The translations under genes and the position numbers were made by a program. This document shows positions 1 through 10,400 of a stretch of 64,000 nucleotides of DNA, in pieces. The notes beneath the pieces were generated by a model that saw nothing but the letters and a program-made list of their open reading frames with translations, was not told where the DNA came from and did not search any database. The stretch spans positions 434,001 to 498,000 of the forward strand of contig NZ_JBNXUN010000002.1 in the NCBI RefSeq assembly GCF_050563525.1. Reading direction: 5' to 3'. How positions within the stretch are numbered: the stretch's first letter is position 1; every line of letters starts with the position of its first letter. The stretch comes from Falsiroseomonas sp050563525 (GTDB lineage Bacteria; Pseudomonadota; Alphaproteobacteria; Acetobacterales; Acetobacteraceae).

Positions 1-1
1 G

Positions 2-583
2 ACCGCGGCACTGGCCGGCAAGACGGCGACCGGCGGGCGGCTCGATGCCGACGCGATGCTCGATGCCGGCGATGGAACCGGTGGCGGCGCGGGCGACACC
101 CCGCCGGTACCGCCGCCGCCCCCACCCCCGCCGCCGCCGCCGACAGTCCCGGTGGTGAAGGACTTCTACGGCACGACGGCCAGCGACACGCTCACCGGAA
201 CCTCGCGCGGCGAAATCCTGAGCGGCGTGCCGCAATCCGGCGCCTTTCTGGGCCGCGGCACCATCGACGTGCTGAAGGGCCTGGGCGGCAACGACATCTT
301 CGTACTCGGCGACAAGCGCGGCGTCTTCTACGACGACGGCGCCGCGGCGAAATCCGGCATGGCGGATTATGCGCGGATCATGGATTTCCAGCGCGGCGAC
401 AGGATCCAGCTTTCCGACGACATCGGCACCTACTTCCTGCGCAGCGCCAAGGTGGATGGCTTCAACGGACTCAGCATCCTGGCCGACACCGACCGCAACG
501 GACGCTACACCAGCGCGGACGAGCTGGTCGGCCACATCGTCGGCTCCCTGGCCCTGTCCAACGCGGACTTCATCTTCGCCTGA
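2..583 (+). CDS. C-terminal part of a secreted protein, probably a subtilisin-like (S8) protease with an RTX-like calcium-binding tail (5' end outside window)
   Basis: The reading frame is open to the left edge, so only the last 193 or so residues are present. The first visible residues (TALAGKTATGGRLDADAML) resemble the closing segment of S8 subtilases, where a GGRL/GRLN motif ends the catalytic domain. Then come a Gly-rich stretch, a run of 11 prolines, and a tail with weak RTX character (DTLTGTS, LKGLGGNDIFVLGD) that resembles calcium-binding nonapeptide modules of type I secreted proteins. The tail keeps a DTDRNG loop near the end. The last residues are small and hydrophobic (SNADFIFA), as in type I secretion signals. 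The protease assignment rests on a short segment and is inference; the secreted calcium-binding tail is better supported. Confidence 0.6.
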   Translation, partial: TAALAGKTATGGRLDADAMLDAGDGTGGGAGDTPPVPPPPPPPPPPPTVPVVKDFYGTTASDTLTGTSRGEILSGVPQSGAFLGRGTIDVLKGLGGNDIFVLGDKRGVFYDDGAAAKSGMADYARIMDFQRGDRIQLSDDIGTYFLRSAKVDGFNGLSILADTDRNGRYTSADELVGHIVGSLALSNADFIFA

Positions 584-661
584 CGCGCCGGCAGCCCTGC
601 GCCCGCGACGAACCCGCGCGGTTCGCAGGCGTTACGGCTTCTCATCGAGGGGAGCCCATTC

Positions 662-1000
662 ATGCAGAACCATAGCGACCGCAGCGGCCAGAAGCCGGTC
701 AGCGACCAGGACCGCGCGGTGATGGACACCTTCCCGGCGAGCGATCCGGTGTCCGACACCGGCACGCAGGGGCCGCGCGCCGTGCCGGCGGGGGAGGATC
801 ATCCCTCGAAGGAGGTGCCGGACGCGGTATCGCTGTCGCGGCACTTCAAGGACCACGAAGCCGCCAAGCTCGCGCTGGAAAGCCTGGTGCGCAGCGTGCC
901 GCTCGACCGCAGCGCGACCGAATTGTCCGGCGCGGAACTCCGGCTCAGCGTGCCGCGCGACGATGCGAAGCGGATCGACCAGATGCTGCAATCCGCCTGA
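662..1000 (+). CDS. Small hypothetical protein with an FPASDP motif
   Basis: A 112-residue acidic, soluble protein with a good ribosome binding site (GAGGGGAG about 8 bases upstream of the ATG). Near residue 24 it carries the motif MDTFPASDPVSDTG, the FPASDP signature seen in many short uncharacterised alphaproteobacterial proteins. The C-terminal half looks like a small alpha/beta fold with a final amphipathic helix. There is no signal peptide or membrane segment. It stands alone between the RTX-like gene and the converging reductase gene. Function unknown. Codon use fits the neighbours, so it is very likely a real gene. Confidence 0.7.
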   Translation: MQNHSDRSGQKPVSDQDRAVMDTFPASDPVSDTGTQGPRAVPAGEDHPSKEVPDAVSLSRHFKDHEAAKLALESLVRSVPLDRSATELSGAELRLSVPRDDAKRIDQMLQSA

Positions 1001-1003
1001 GTC

Positions 1004-2023
1004 CTACCCCACCACGGGCAGCCCCTTGCTGGTGGAGTACTCGAAGTGCAGCGCCTCCCCCGGGAAGACCCTCGGGTGGATGGCGTGGGCGGCCATCGCG
1101 GCCTCCGAAAAGCCCTGCAGGATCAGTTTGAGCTTGCCGGGATAGGTCGCGATGTCGCCGATCGCGTGAACGCCTGGGATGTTCGTCTCGCAGGTGGCGG
1201 GTGTGACCTGGATGTGGCTGCGGTCGAGGCCCAGGCCCCAGTCGGCGATCGGGCCCAGCTCCATGGACAGGCCGAAGAAGGCCAGCAGGTGGTCCGCTGG
1301 CACCGTCTTCGTCTCGCCCTTCAGCGTCGCCAGGGTCACGCCCGTCATCGCGCCATCGGTGCCTTCCAGCGCATGCAGCTGGTAGGGGATGGCGAGTTCC
1401 AGCTCGCCAAGGTCGGCGGCGCGCTTCAATTGCGCGGCGCTTTCCGGGGCGCAGCGGAACTTGTCGCGGCGGTGCACCACCGTCACATGGGCCGCGATCT
1501 GCTTCAGGCTGAGCGCCCAGTCCACCGCGCTGTCGCCGCCGCCGGCGATGACCACGCGCTTGCCGCGAAACTCCTCCCGCCGGCTGACCAGGTAGCGCAC
1601 GGCGCCGCTGGCCTCGAATTCCGGCAGTCGGTCCAACGGCGGGCGGTTTGGGCCGAAGGCGCCGGCGCCGGCGGCCAGGATCACCGCCTTGCAGGTGATG
1701 CTGTCGCCATCGCTGGTGCCGAGAACCAGCCGGTCCCCCTCCCGCCGCAGCGACTCGACGCGGCGGCCAAGCATGAGATGCGGGTGGAACGGCGCGGCCT
1801 GCTTGTGCAGGGCGGCGATCAGGTCGGCGCCGCCGATTTCCGGATGCGCCGGGATATCGAAGATCGGCTTTTCCGGATACAGCGCGCTGCACTGCCCGCC
1901 GATTTCGCCCAGCGCATCCACCACCACGGTCTTCATCCGCAGCATGCCGCATTCGAACACGGCGAAGAGCCCGACCGGACCCGCGCCGATGATCGCCACA
2001 TCCGTCTCGACAACCGCCGACAT
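1004..2023 (-). CDS. Ferredoxin--NADP reductase, thioredoxin-reductase-like type
   Basis: Transfers electrons between NADPH and ferredoxin or flavodoxin using FAD (EC 1.18.1.2). The 339-residue protein has an N-terminal FAD-binding GAGPVGLF motif near residue 11, a conserved GGQCSALYP segment, a second dinucleotide site GGGDSAVDWA for NADPH, and a C-terminal FAD motif (HAIGDIATYPG). Unlike thioredoxin reductase it has no CxxC redox pair between the nucleotide sites, which is what separates this family. The ATG start at 2023 is preceded by AAAGGA; the frame stays open further upstream but without homologous residues. It is monocistronic and converges on the small FPASDP gene with only three bases between the stop codons. 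Confidence 0.9.
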   Translation of the reverse strand: MSAVVETDVAIIGAGPVGLFAVFECGMLRMKTVVVDALGEIGGQCSALYPEKPIFDIPAHPEIGGADLIAALHKQAAPFHPHLMLGRRVESLRREGDRLVLGTSDGDSITCKAVILAAGAGAFGPNRPPLDRLPEFEASGAVRYLVSRREEFRGKRVVIAGGGDSAVDWALSLKQIAAHVTVVHRRDKFRCAPESAAQLKRAADLGELELAIPYQLHALEGTDGAMTGVTLATLKGETKTVPADHLLAFFGLSMELGPIADWGLGLDRSHIQVTPATCETNIPGVHAIGDIATYPGKLKLILQGFSEAAMAAHAIHPRVFPGEALHFEYSTSKGLPVVG

Positions 2024-2126
2024 GCCGCGTCCTTTCGCCGTTGGCGGCTGCTTGGACCAAGCGCCAGCCAGGATCAAGCGGTCGGCTTGTGCGATGCGGC
2101 ACGGTGGGAGCAGATTGCCGCCGCGC

Positions 2127-2579
2127 ATGACCCTGATCCTCCCCTTGCCCGACGAGGCCGCGACCGCGGCGCTGGCCGCGCGGCTGGCCGCCCGCGCCCG
2201 TCCCGGAGATGCGTTGCTGCTGGAGGGACCGCTGGGTGCCGGCAAATCAAGCTTCTGCCGCGCCTTCCTGCGCGCCGCTTCCGGTGACCCGGCGCTGGAG
2301 GTGCCATCCCCTACCTTCACCCTGGTGCAGTCCTACGACCTGCCCGTCGGCCCCGCCTTCCACTTCGACCTGTGGCGGCTGGACGGCCCGGCGGGGCTGG
2401 ACGAGCTGGGGTGGGAGGAGGCGCGGGACGGCATCGTGCTGGTTGAATGGCCGGACCGGCTTGGCGCCTTGCGTCCGGCCGAGGCGCTGACCCTCGCGCT
2501 GGCGCCCGGCCCCAACGAGACCTCCCGCATCGCGACCCTCACCGGCTGGGACGGCAGGCTGGAGGGGCTGGCGGCATGA
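2127..2579 (+). CDS. tsaE: tRNA threonylcarbamoyladenosine biosynthesis ATPase TsaE
   Basis: ATPase component of the TsaBDE complex that makes N6-threonylcarbamoyladenosine at position 37 of ANN-decoding tRNAs. The 150-residue protein has a Walker A motif GPLGAGKSS at residues 34-42, the family motif SPTFTLVQSY, and the HFDLWRL segment, all typical of TsaE; its length is normal. It starts 103 bases after the divergent reductase start, so its promoter probably lies between 2024 and 2126. Its stop overlaps the start of amgK (ATGA), so it opens a long plus-strand run. Confidence 0.92.
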   Translation: MTLILPLPDEAATAALAARLAARARPGDALLLEGPLGAGKSSFCRAFLRAASGDPALEVPSPTFTLVQSYDLPVGPAFHFDLWRLDGPAGLDELGWEEARDGIVLVEWPDRLGALRPAEALTLALAPGPNETSRIATLTGWDGRLEGLAA

Positions 2580-3556
2580 GGGCGGAGGCGGTCGCCTTCC
2601 TGGCCGACCACGGCTTTGCCGCCGCCGAGCGGCAGGCCCTGCCGGCCGATGCCTCCTTCCGCAGCTACACACGGCTGGTCGGCGGGCCGCGCCCGGCGCT
2701 GCTGATGGATGCGCCGCCGCCGCAGGAGGATCTCGGGCCGTACCTCCGCATCGGCGCGCATCTGCGCGCGGCCGGGCTTTCGGCGCCGGAGGTCCTGGCC
2801 GCCGACGCGCACCAGGGCTTCGCGATCATCGAGGATTTCGGCGCGCGGACCACGGCGCAGCTTCTGGATGCCGGCGAGGACCCGGCGCCGCACTACCTCG
2901 CCGCCACCGCGGCGCTGGCGCGCCTGCACGCGGTGCCGCCGCCGCCCGGCCTGCCCGAATGGGGCGCCGCCCGCATGGCCGATACCGCGGCGGCGACGTT
3001 TCTCGAATGGTGGTGGCCGGCAGCGCTGGGCGAGCCGCCGTCCGAGGCGGTGCGGGCGGAATTCAACCAGGCGATCCACGCCATGCTGGCGCCCTTCGCC
3101 GCTTCGGGCTTCGTGCATCGCGACTTCTTCCCGGCCAATTTGATGCCGTTGCCGGGCCGCGCACCGCCCGCCGATGTCGGGCTGCTGGATTTCCAGGACG
3201 CGGCGCTTGGCCACCCGGCCTACGACCTGGTCTCGCTGGTCGAGGATGCCCGGCGGGACGTGGACCCGGCGGTGCGGGAAGCCTGCATCGTGCGCTATCT
3301 GGAATTGCGGCCGGAGCTGGACCCGGCGGCCTATCGCGCCGCGATGGCGGCGATGGCGGCGCAGCGGCACCTGCGCGTCGCCTGCCTCTGGGTCCGGCTG
3401 GCGCGGCGGGATGGCAAGTCGCACTACCTGCAACACGGCCCGCGCTGCTGGGCGCTGCTGGCGCGCGCGCTGGACCACGAGGCGACGGCGCCGCTGCGCG
3501 ATTTTCTCGATATGCATGTGCCGATTGCGCTGCGCCGGAATCCGGAGACCCCATGA
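2576..3556 (+). CDS. amgK: Aminoglycoside-phosphotransferase-fold sugar kinase, probably N-acetylmuramate/N-acetylglucosamine kinase AmgK
   Basis: Phosphorylates recycled cell-wall amino sugars at the anomeric position in the MurNAc recycling route that bypasses GlcNAc-6-P. The 326-residue protein has the APH-type catalytic loop HRDFFPANLM near residue 182 and the metal-binding LLDFQDAALGHPAYDL segment. The next gene encodes MurU, the uridylyltransferase that uses the AmgK product, and the amgK-murU pair after tsaE is the known arrangement. It overlaps tsaE upstream and murU downstream by four bases each, so translation is probably coupled. Substrate is inferred from family and context. Confidence 0.88.
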   Translation: MRAEAVAFLADHGFAAAERQALPADASFRSYTRLVGGPRPALLMDAPPPQEDLGPYLRIGAHLRAAGLSAPEVLAADAHQGFAIIEDFGARTTAQLLDAGEDPAPHYLAATAALARLHAVPPPPGLPEWGAARMADTAAATFLEWWWPAALGEPPSEAVRAEFNQAIHAMLAPFAASGFVHRDFFPANLMPLPGRAPPADVGLLDFQDAALGHPAYDLVSLVEDARRDVDPAVREACIVRYLELRPELDPAAYRAAMAAMAAQRHLRVACLWVRLARRDGKSHYLQHGPRCWALLARALDHEATAPLRDFLDMHVPIALRRNPETP

Positions 3557-4281
3557 TCCCGCTCACCCACGCCATGGTGCTGGCCGCGGGCCTCGGCACG
3601 CGGATGCGGCCGCTGACGGACGAGACCCCGAAGCCGCTGCTGCCGCTGGAGGGGCGTTCCCTGCTGCACCACGCGCTGGACCGCCTGCGCGATGCCGGCG
3701 TGCAGCACCACGTGGTCAACGCCCACTGGTTCGCCGACCAGGTGGCCGCCGCGGTGGCGGAGCACGATGCGCCGGGACGCCTGGTGCTCCGGGAGGAGAT
3801 GCTGCTGGAGACCGGCGGCGGCGTCAGGGCCGCGCTGCCGCATCTCGGCCAGAACCCCTTTGCCGTGGTCAATGGCGACGCCTTCTGGCTCGATGGCCCG
3901 ACCCCGGCGCTGCAACGCCTCGCCGCCGCCTTCGACCCGGACCGCATGGACGCGCTGCTGCTGCTGGTGCGGACCAGCCAGGTGGATGGCGAGGTCGGCC
4001 GCGGCGACTTCCTGCTTGACCCGCATGGCCGGGCGCGGCGGCTGAAGGAGCGGGAGATTTCTCCCTATCTGTTCGGCGGCGTGCAGGTGCTGGCGCCGGG
4101 ACTGTTCGAGGGCACGCCCGAGGGGCCGTTCAGCCTGAACCTGGTCTATGACCGCGCCATCGAGTCCGGGCGGCTGTACGGCCTGGTGCATGACGGCGCC
4201 TGGTTCCACCTGTCCACGCCGCGCGACCTGGACCGGGCGGAGACGATGCTGCGGGCGGGGATGCTGACGGCGCTGTTCTGA
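3553..4281 (+). CDS. murU: N-acetylmuramate alpha-1-phosphate uridylyltransferase MurU
   Basis: Makes UDP-MurNAc from MurNAc-1-phosphate and UTP, returning recycled muramic acid to peptidoglycan synthesis and giving intrinsic fosfomycin tolerance in bacteria that have the route. The 242-residue nucleotidyltransferase has the signature LAAGLGTRMRPLT near residue 8, the PKPLLPL lysine motif, and a VVNGDAF metal-binding aspartate near residue 105. It lacks the C-terminal left-handed helix of GlmU, which fits MurU. It sits directly after the AmgK-type kinase with an ATGA overlap. Confidence 0.88.
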   Translation: MIPLTHAMVLAAGLGTRMRPLTDETPKPLLPLEGRSLLHHALDRLRDAGVQHHVVNAHWFADQVAAAVAEHDAPGRLVLREEMLLETGGGVRAALPHLGQNPFAVVNGDAFWLDGPTPALQRLAAAFDPDRMDALLLLVRTSQVDGEVGRGDFLLDPHGRARRLKEREISPYLFGGVQVLAPGLFEGTPEGPFSLNLVYDRAIESGRLYGLVHDGAWFHLSTPRDLDRAETMLRAGMLTALF

Positions 4282-4346
4282 TACCTGAACGGCTCCGCCA
4301 CGGCACTGGACCGCGCCCGCACCTCGCCCTAGCCTGCGAACGCATC

Positions 4347-7300
4347 ATGAACCTCTACGACATCCCGGCGCATCTTCCCTTCCTGGAATGCCTCGCTTCC
4401 GGGGTGTTCCGGCAGTTCCGCGACCAGCCGCCGGAGGCGCTGTCCCGCGCCACCATCCTGCTGCCGACGCGGCGTTCCGCGCGCGGGCTGCGCGACGCCT
4501 TCCTGACCGCCGCGGAGGGTCGCGCGCTTCTGCTGCCGCGGATGCGGGCGCTGGCCGGGTTGTCGACCGAGGATGCGGACGAACTGGCGCTGCCCACGCT
4601 GCTGGACTTGCCGCCCGCGGTGCCGGCGCTGACCCGGCAGGCGGTGCTCACAAGCCTCGTGCTGCGCCTGCCGCCGCGGCATGGCGGGCCGGCGAATCCG
4701 GAACAGGCCTGGGGCCTCGCCGCCGAACTCGCCCGGATCTTCGACGAGATCGCGCTGGAGGAGCCGGACACGGAGTTGCTGGCTTCGGGCTCTCCGGCCG
4801 AGTTCGCCGAAGCCTGGCTCGGGCGGCTCGAAACCCTGGTGCCGGAATCGCAGGCAGCCCACTGGCAGATCACCACCACCTTCCTGCGCGGCGTCGCCAC
4901 TGCCTGGGCCGGTTGGCTGGAAGACCAGGGGCTGCTCGATATCGGCCTGCGCCGGGTGCTGGCGCTGCGCGAGCAGACGAAGGCCTGGCAGGACAACCCG
5001 CCGGCGGACCCGGTGGTGGCCGCCGGCATCGGCGTCGGCGGCACCATCCCGGCGGCGGTCGAACTTCTGCGCGTGGTGGCGCGGCTGCCGCAGGGTGCGG
5101 TGGTGCTGCACGGGCTGGACCGCGCCGCGCTGGCGGAGATCTGGGCCGCGGTCTGCGACTCGCCGACGCATCCCTTCTGCAGCCAGGGCCGCCTGCTGCA
5201 CGCCATGGGCGCGGAATTCCGAGAGGTCGGCCGTTGGCCCGGCTGCGAGCACGTGCCGCCCGGCGGCGTGCCGAAGGCGCGACCCGAATTGCTGGAGATG
5301 TCGCTGCGGCCGCCGGAGGGCATGGCGCCCTGGACCCTGCCCGATGCCGCGCGCTGGGAGGCCGGGCTGGAAGGGCTGCGCCTGCTCGCCGCCCCGGATG
5401 CGCAGACGGAAGCCGCGGCCATCGCGCTGCTGCTGCGGGAGGCGCTGGAAAAGCCCGGCGCGCGGGCCGCCCTCGTCACCCCGGACCGCGACCTGGCGCG
5501 TCGCGTCTCGGCGGAGCTGGTGCGGCACGGCATCCGCGCCGATGACAGCGCCGGCCAGCCGTTGGCGCAGACCCCCACGGGCATCTTCCTGCGGCTGCTG
5601 GCACGCTGCGTCGCGGAGGATTTCGCCCCGGTTCCCCTGCTGGCCCTGGCGAAGCATCCGCTGGCGGCGGCCGGGATGTTGCGGTCCGAGTTTCTCGCGG
5701 CGGTGCGGCTGCTGGAACGCCGCGTGCTGCGCGGGCCGCGGCCGCAGGGCGGGCTGGCGGGGCTCGCCGCCGCCATCGCCGCATTGCCGGAGACGGTCGC
5801 CAAGCCGGTGCTGCTGGCGCTGCATGCGGCGCTGGCCTCGGCGCTAACCGGGGCGCTCGGCGATTTCAGCACCCGCCACGGCGCCGCCTGCCCGCCGGCG
5901 GACCTGCTGGCCGCGCATCTGGCGGCAGCCGAGGCGCTGGCGACCACCGCCGACCAGCCGGGCGGCCTACGGCTTTATGCGGCCGACGAGGGCGAGGTGT
6001 TGGCCAACCACATGGCGGACCTCGCCCCGGCCATGGCCCTGATGCCGCCGATCGATCCGGCCTCCTGGCCCGCGCTGTTCGAGGCCAGCCTGGACGGCGT
6101 GGTGACGCGCCAGGTGCGGCTGCATGAAGCCGCGCATCCGCGGGTGGAAATCCTCGGTCTGCTGGAAGCCCGGCTGCTGTCCTTCGACCGCGTGGTGCTC
6201 GGCGCGCTGGATGAGACGGTGTGGCCGCTGGCGACCGACCCCGGCCCCTGGATGAGTCGCCCGATGCGGGCGCAGTTCGGCCTGCCGGAACCGGAGGCGC
6301 GCATCGGCCGCGTCTGCACCGACTTCTTCCTGTTCGCCTGCGCCGCGCCCGAGGCCGTACTGTCCCGCGCCGGCCGCCGCGGCGGGGCACCCACGGTACC
6401 CGCGCGCTGGCTGACGCGGCTGGAGACCTTCCTGAACGGGCAGGGGCTGGCGCTGCCGGACAGCGAGGCGGCGCGGATGGCAGCGGCGCTCGACATGCCG
6501 GACCAGGTGACGCCCGTTGGCCGCCCGGCGCCGCGCCCGACGCGCGCGCAGCGCCCGAAGGAGATCTCGGTGACCGAGGTCGCCGACCTGCTGGCGGACC
6601 CCTATGCCTTCCACGCCAAGCGCATCCTGAAGCTGCGCCGGCTGGACCCGCTCGATGCCGATGTCGGCGCGTTGGACTATGGCATCATCGTGCACGGCGC
6701 GCTGGCCGGCTTCATCGCGGAGCTTGCAAAGGCGCCCGGCGGCTGGCCTGTGGAGGAGGCCGCGCTGGACGCCTGGGGCCGGGCGGCCGCCGAGGCGCTT
6801 GCCGCACAGGGTCCGCGTCCTGCGCTGGCCGCCTTCTGGCGCCCCCGCCTCGCCCGCATCGGTGCCTTCGTGGTCGGTCAGGAAGGCGAAATCCGGGCCA
6901 ACGGACAGATCGCCCAGAGCTTCACCGAGACCGATGGCCGGCTCGACCTGGTGCGGCCGGGCGGCACCGTGACGCTGAAGGCGCGGGCTGACCGGATCGA
7001 CCGGCTGGGCGACGGCTCGCTGGCGATCCTCGACTACAAGACCGGCACGCTGCCCCGGCCGGACGAACTCGGCGATGGCCGCGCCCCGCAACTGCCGCTG
7101 GAAGCCGCCATCGCCGCCGCCGGCGGCTTCGCCGGGGTGCCGCCCGCGACGGTTCGGGCGCTGACCTACTGGAAACTGTCGGGCGGCGAGACGCCCGGCG
7201 AGGTGCGCGGCATGGTCTCGGAGCCGGCGGAGGTTTCCGAGTTGGCGTCGAGCGCGGTCGATCGGCTCGGCCTGCTGGTGGACCGGTTCCTGCTCGGCGA

Positions 7301-7412
7301 CGCCGCCTTCACGGCCCGGCCGCATCCCGGCCGCAAGACCAGGGGTGGCGACTACGACCACCTGTCGCGAATCGCCGAATGGGCCGATGCGGAGGAGGAG
7401 GACGGCGCATGA
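4347..7412 (+). CDS. addB: Double-strand break repair protein AddB
   Basis: One subunit of the AddAB helicase-nuclease, which resects double-strand ends for RecA loading (RecBCD analogue). The 1021-residue protein has the alphaproteobacterial N-terminal segment LLPTRRSARGLRDAF, an inactivated helicase-like middle, and a C-terminal RecB-family nuclease domain: GIIVHGALAGF, an ADRIDRL aspartate and the catalytic DYKTGTLP near residue 895. It follows murU after 65 bases and its stop overlaps the addA start (ATGA), so the two subunits are probably made together. The ribosome binding site is weak. Confidence 0.93.
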   Translation: MNLYDIPAHLPFLECLASGVFRQFRDQPPEALSRATILLPTRRSARGLRDAFLTAAEGRALLLPRMRALAGLSTEDADELALPTLLDLPPAVPALTRQAVLTSLVLRLPPRHGGPANPEQAWGLAAELARIFDEIALEEPDTELLASGSPAEFAEAWLGRLETLVPESQAAHWQITTTFLRGVATAWAGWLEDQGLLDIGLRRVLALREQTKAWQDNPPADPVVAAGIGVGGTIPAAVELLRVVARLPQGAVVLHGLDRAALAEIWAAVCDSPTHPFCSQGRLLHAMGAEFREVGRWPGCEHVPPGGVPKARPELLEMSLRPPEGMAPWTLPDAARWEAGLEGLRLLAAPDAQTEAAAIALLLREALEKPGARAALVTPDRDLARRVSAELVRHGIRADDSAGQPLAQTPTGIFLRLLARCVAEDFAPVPLLALAKHPLAAAGMLRSEFLAAVRLLERRVLRGPRPQGGLAGLAAAIAALPETVAKPVLLALHAALASALTGALGDFSTRHGAACPPADLLAAHLAAAEALATTADQPGGLRLYAADEGEVLANHMADLAPAMALMPPIDPASWPALFEASLDGVVTRQVRLHEAAHPRVEILGLLEARLLSFDRVVLGALDETVWPLATDPGPWMSRPMRAQFGLPEPEARIGRVCTDFFLFACAAPEAVLSRAGRRGGAPTVPARWLTRLETFLNGQGLALPDSEAARMAAALDMPDQVTPVGRPAPRPTRAQRPKEISVTEVADLLADPYAFHAKRILKLRRLDPLDADVGALDYGIIVHGALAGFIAELAKAPGGWPVEEAALDAWGRAAAEALAAQGPRPALAAFWRPRLARIGAFVVGQEGEIRANGQIAQSFTETDGRLDLVRPGGTVTLKARADRIDRLGDGSLAILDYKTGTLPRPDELGDGRAPQLPLEAAIAAAGGFAGVPPATVRALTYWKLSGGETPGEVRGMVSEPAEVSELASSAVDRLGLLVDRFLLGDAAFTARPHPGRKTRGGDYDHLSRIAEWADAEEEDGA

Positions 7413-10400
7413 ACCTGATCCTCACGCCGCGGCAGGAAGCGGAATTCGAGCAGGGCCGCGCCTCGGACCCCATGGCCTCCGCCTGGGTCGGCGCCTCGGC
7501 CGGGTCGGGCAAGACCAAGGTGCTGACGGACCGCGTGCTGCGGCTGCTGCTGGCGCCCGGCACGCGGCCGGGCTCCATCCTGTGCCTCACCTTCACCAAG
7601 GCCGCGGCGGCGGAGATGGCGACGCGACTGGCGCGCGACCTCGGGCGCTGGGCGGTGGAGCCTGAGCCGGCGCTGGCAGCGCGATTGTCGGCGCTGCTCG
7701 GCCGAGCGCCGGACCGGCGGGACCTGGATGCGGCGCGGGGGCTGTTCTGCCGGGTGCTGGACCATCCGGGCGGCATGCGGATCAGCACCATCCACGCCTT
7801 CTGCCAGTCCCTGCTGCGCGCCTTCCCGTTGGAAGCCGGCCTCGCCCCGCAATTCGGTGTCATCGAGGATGCCGATGCCGTGGCGCTGCTGGCCGAGGCG
7901 CGCGAATCGGTCCTGTCCAGCCCGGCTCAGGCTACTGCGCTGGAGGCGCTCGCCAGCCTGGTGCCGCCGGATGCCTTCGCCAAGCTGGTCCGCGCGCTGG
8001 ACCATGACCGGGAACGGCTGTCCGAGGCGCTGCGCGGCACCGGGTCGCTGGCGGCGTTGTGCAAGGCCATCGGCCGGCACCTCGATCTGCCGGACGACGC
8101 GCCGGAGGATTCGCTGCTGCTGGCCGGCGCCCAGTCCGTGCATGACCAGGCCGTGGTCGCGGCGCGGCTGCTGGAAGCCAGCCGCAACGCCAATGACCGC
8201 GGGCGCGGCGCACGCCTGATGGCCTGGCTGGAACTGCCGCCAGCGCAGCGCGCCGCACGCTGGGGCGAATGGGCGGATTGCCTGCTGACCCAGGAAGGCA
8301 CGCCGCGGGCACGGATGGCGACCAAGGATGTCGGCCCGCGCCAGGCGGAATGTGCCGAGATCCTGCGGGAGGAGGGCGAGCGCGTGGCGGCGGTGGAAGG
8401 CAGCCGCCGCGCCAGCCGCCTGCTGGCCGCGACGCGCGCCCTGCTCGGCCTGGGTGCCCCGGTGCTGGAAGGGTATCGCGACCGCAAGCGGGCCCGCGGG
8501 CTGATGGATTACGACGACCTGATCCTGTCCGCCCGCCAGGTGCTGCGCGACCCAGGCAGCGCCTGGGTGCTGTTCAAGCTGGATGGCGGCCTGGACCACG
8601 TGCTGCTGGACGAGGCGCAGGACAGCAACCCGGCGCAATGGGGCATCGCCGCCGCGCTGACCGAGGAATTCTTCGCCGGCTCCGGTGCGGACCGGAAGGG
8701 CGCCGCCCCGCGCACCATCTTCGCGGTGGGCGACGTCAAGCAATCCATCTACCGCTTCCAGGGCGCGGACGCCGCCGGCTTCACCCGTTGGAAATGGCAC
8801 TTCGCCGAACGCATTTCGGCGCTGGAGGAGACGCTGCGCGACGTGCAGCTCCAGGTCTCCTTCCGCTCCACCGCCCCGGTGCTGGCGCTGGTCGATGCGG
8901 TATTCAAGGAAGGCGCGGCGCGGGACGGCGTGGTGGCGGAAGGCGAGGTGCTGCGGCACCGGCCGGACCGCGTCGGCCAAGCCGGCTGCGTCGAGCTGTG
9001 GCCGATGCTGGAAGCCGCCGAGACCGAACCGCCGCCAGCCTGGGAGGTGCCCGAGGCGCCTTCCGCCGCCACCGGCGCCGATGCGCTGCTGGCGGAAGCC
9101 CTGGCGGCGCGGATCGCGCATTGGCTGGACAACGGGGAAATGCTGCCCGCGCGGGGCCGGCCGATGCGGGCGGGCGACATCCTGGTGCTGGTCCGCAAGC
9201 GCACCGGCGGCTTCCTGCCGCGGCTGGTGCGGGCGCTGAAGGCGCGCGGCGTGAAGACCGGCGGCACCGATCGCATCCGCCTGGTCGAGCAGATCGCGGT
9301 GCAGGACCTGCTGGCGCTGGCCGATGCGCTGCTGCTGCCGGAGGACGATCTGCAACTGGCGGCGGCGCTGAAGTCGCCGCTGGTCGGGCTGGATGACGAC
9401 CAGCTTCTGGCCCTGGCCGCGGACCGGCGCGGGCCGCTCTGGGGCCGACTGGCGGAGGCGCGCGGGCAGGACACGCCGGAAGGGCGCGCGGCGGATTGGC
9501 TGGCCGGGCTGATGTCGCGTGCCGACATCGCCTCGCCGCACACCCTGTTCGCGGAAATCCTCGGTGAACACAGGGGACGGGAAAAACTGCTGGCGCGGCT
9601 GGGGCCGGATGCCTCGGACCCGGTGGATGAGTTCCTCAACGCCGCGCTGGACTATGGCCGCCGCCACCCGCCGAGCCTGCAGGGCTTCACCGCCTGGCTA
9701 CGTCGCGGCGGGGCGGAGGTGAAGCGGGACCAGGAAGGCGCCGGCGACGCCGTGCGCATCATGACCGTCCACGGCGCCAAAGGGTTGCAGGCGCCGGTGG
9801 TGATCCTGCCGGACACCGTCGCCACCGGCCGCGACGGGGCGGAGGTGCGCTGGCACCAGCCGGAGGATGGCCCGCCGCTGCCGTTCTGGGCGCCGAACAA
9901 GGACCACCACGCGCCCGCCTACAGCGCGCTGCTGGCCGAGGAAAAGGCGGCGCGGGCGGCGGAGGAGCATCGGCTGCTGTATGTGGCCCTGACCCGGGCG
10001 GAGGACCGCCTGCTGGTCTGCGGCTGGCAGCGCAAGCGACCCAAGGCACGAGACTGGCCGGAAGCCTGCTGGTACGACCTGATCGCCCAGGGTTTCGGCC
10101 GGATCGGCTGCGAGGAGCAGGAGTTCGGCGGCTTCGGCGCCCCGGCGGATTGCCGCTTTGCCACCACCAGCTTCGCCCGCCTGGAAACGCCGCAGGAGGA
10201 CGCGCCGCGCCCCGATGGGCGTGACACGCCGCCCGCCGCCGCGGCGGATCTGCCGGATTGGGCGCGCCGCCCGGCGCCGGCGGAACACGCGGTGGATGCG
10301 CTCGCCCCCTCCGCCGTACCGGGCGAGAACGAAGCACCGGCCGCGGCGCCGCATGGCATGTCCGACCCCACCGGCCGCCGCTTCCGCCGTGGCCGGCTGG

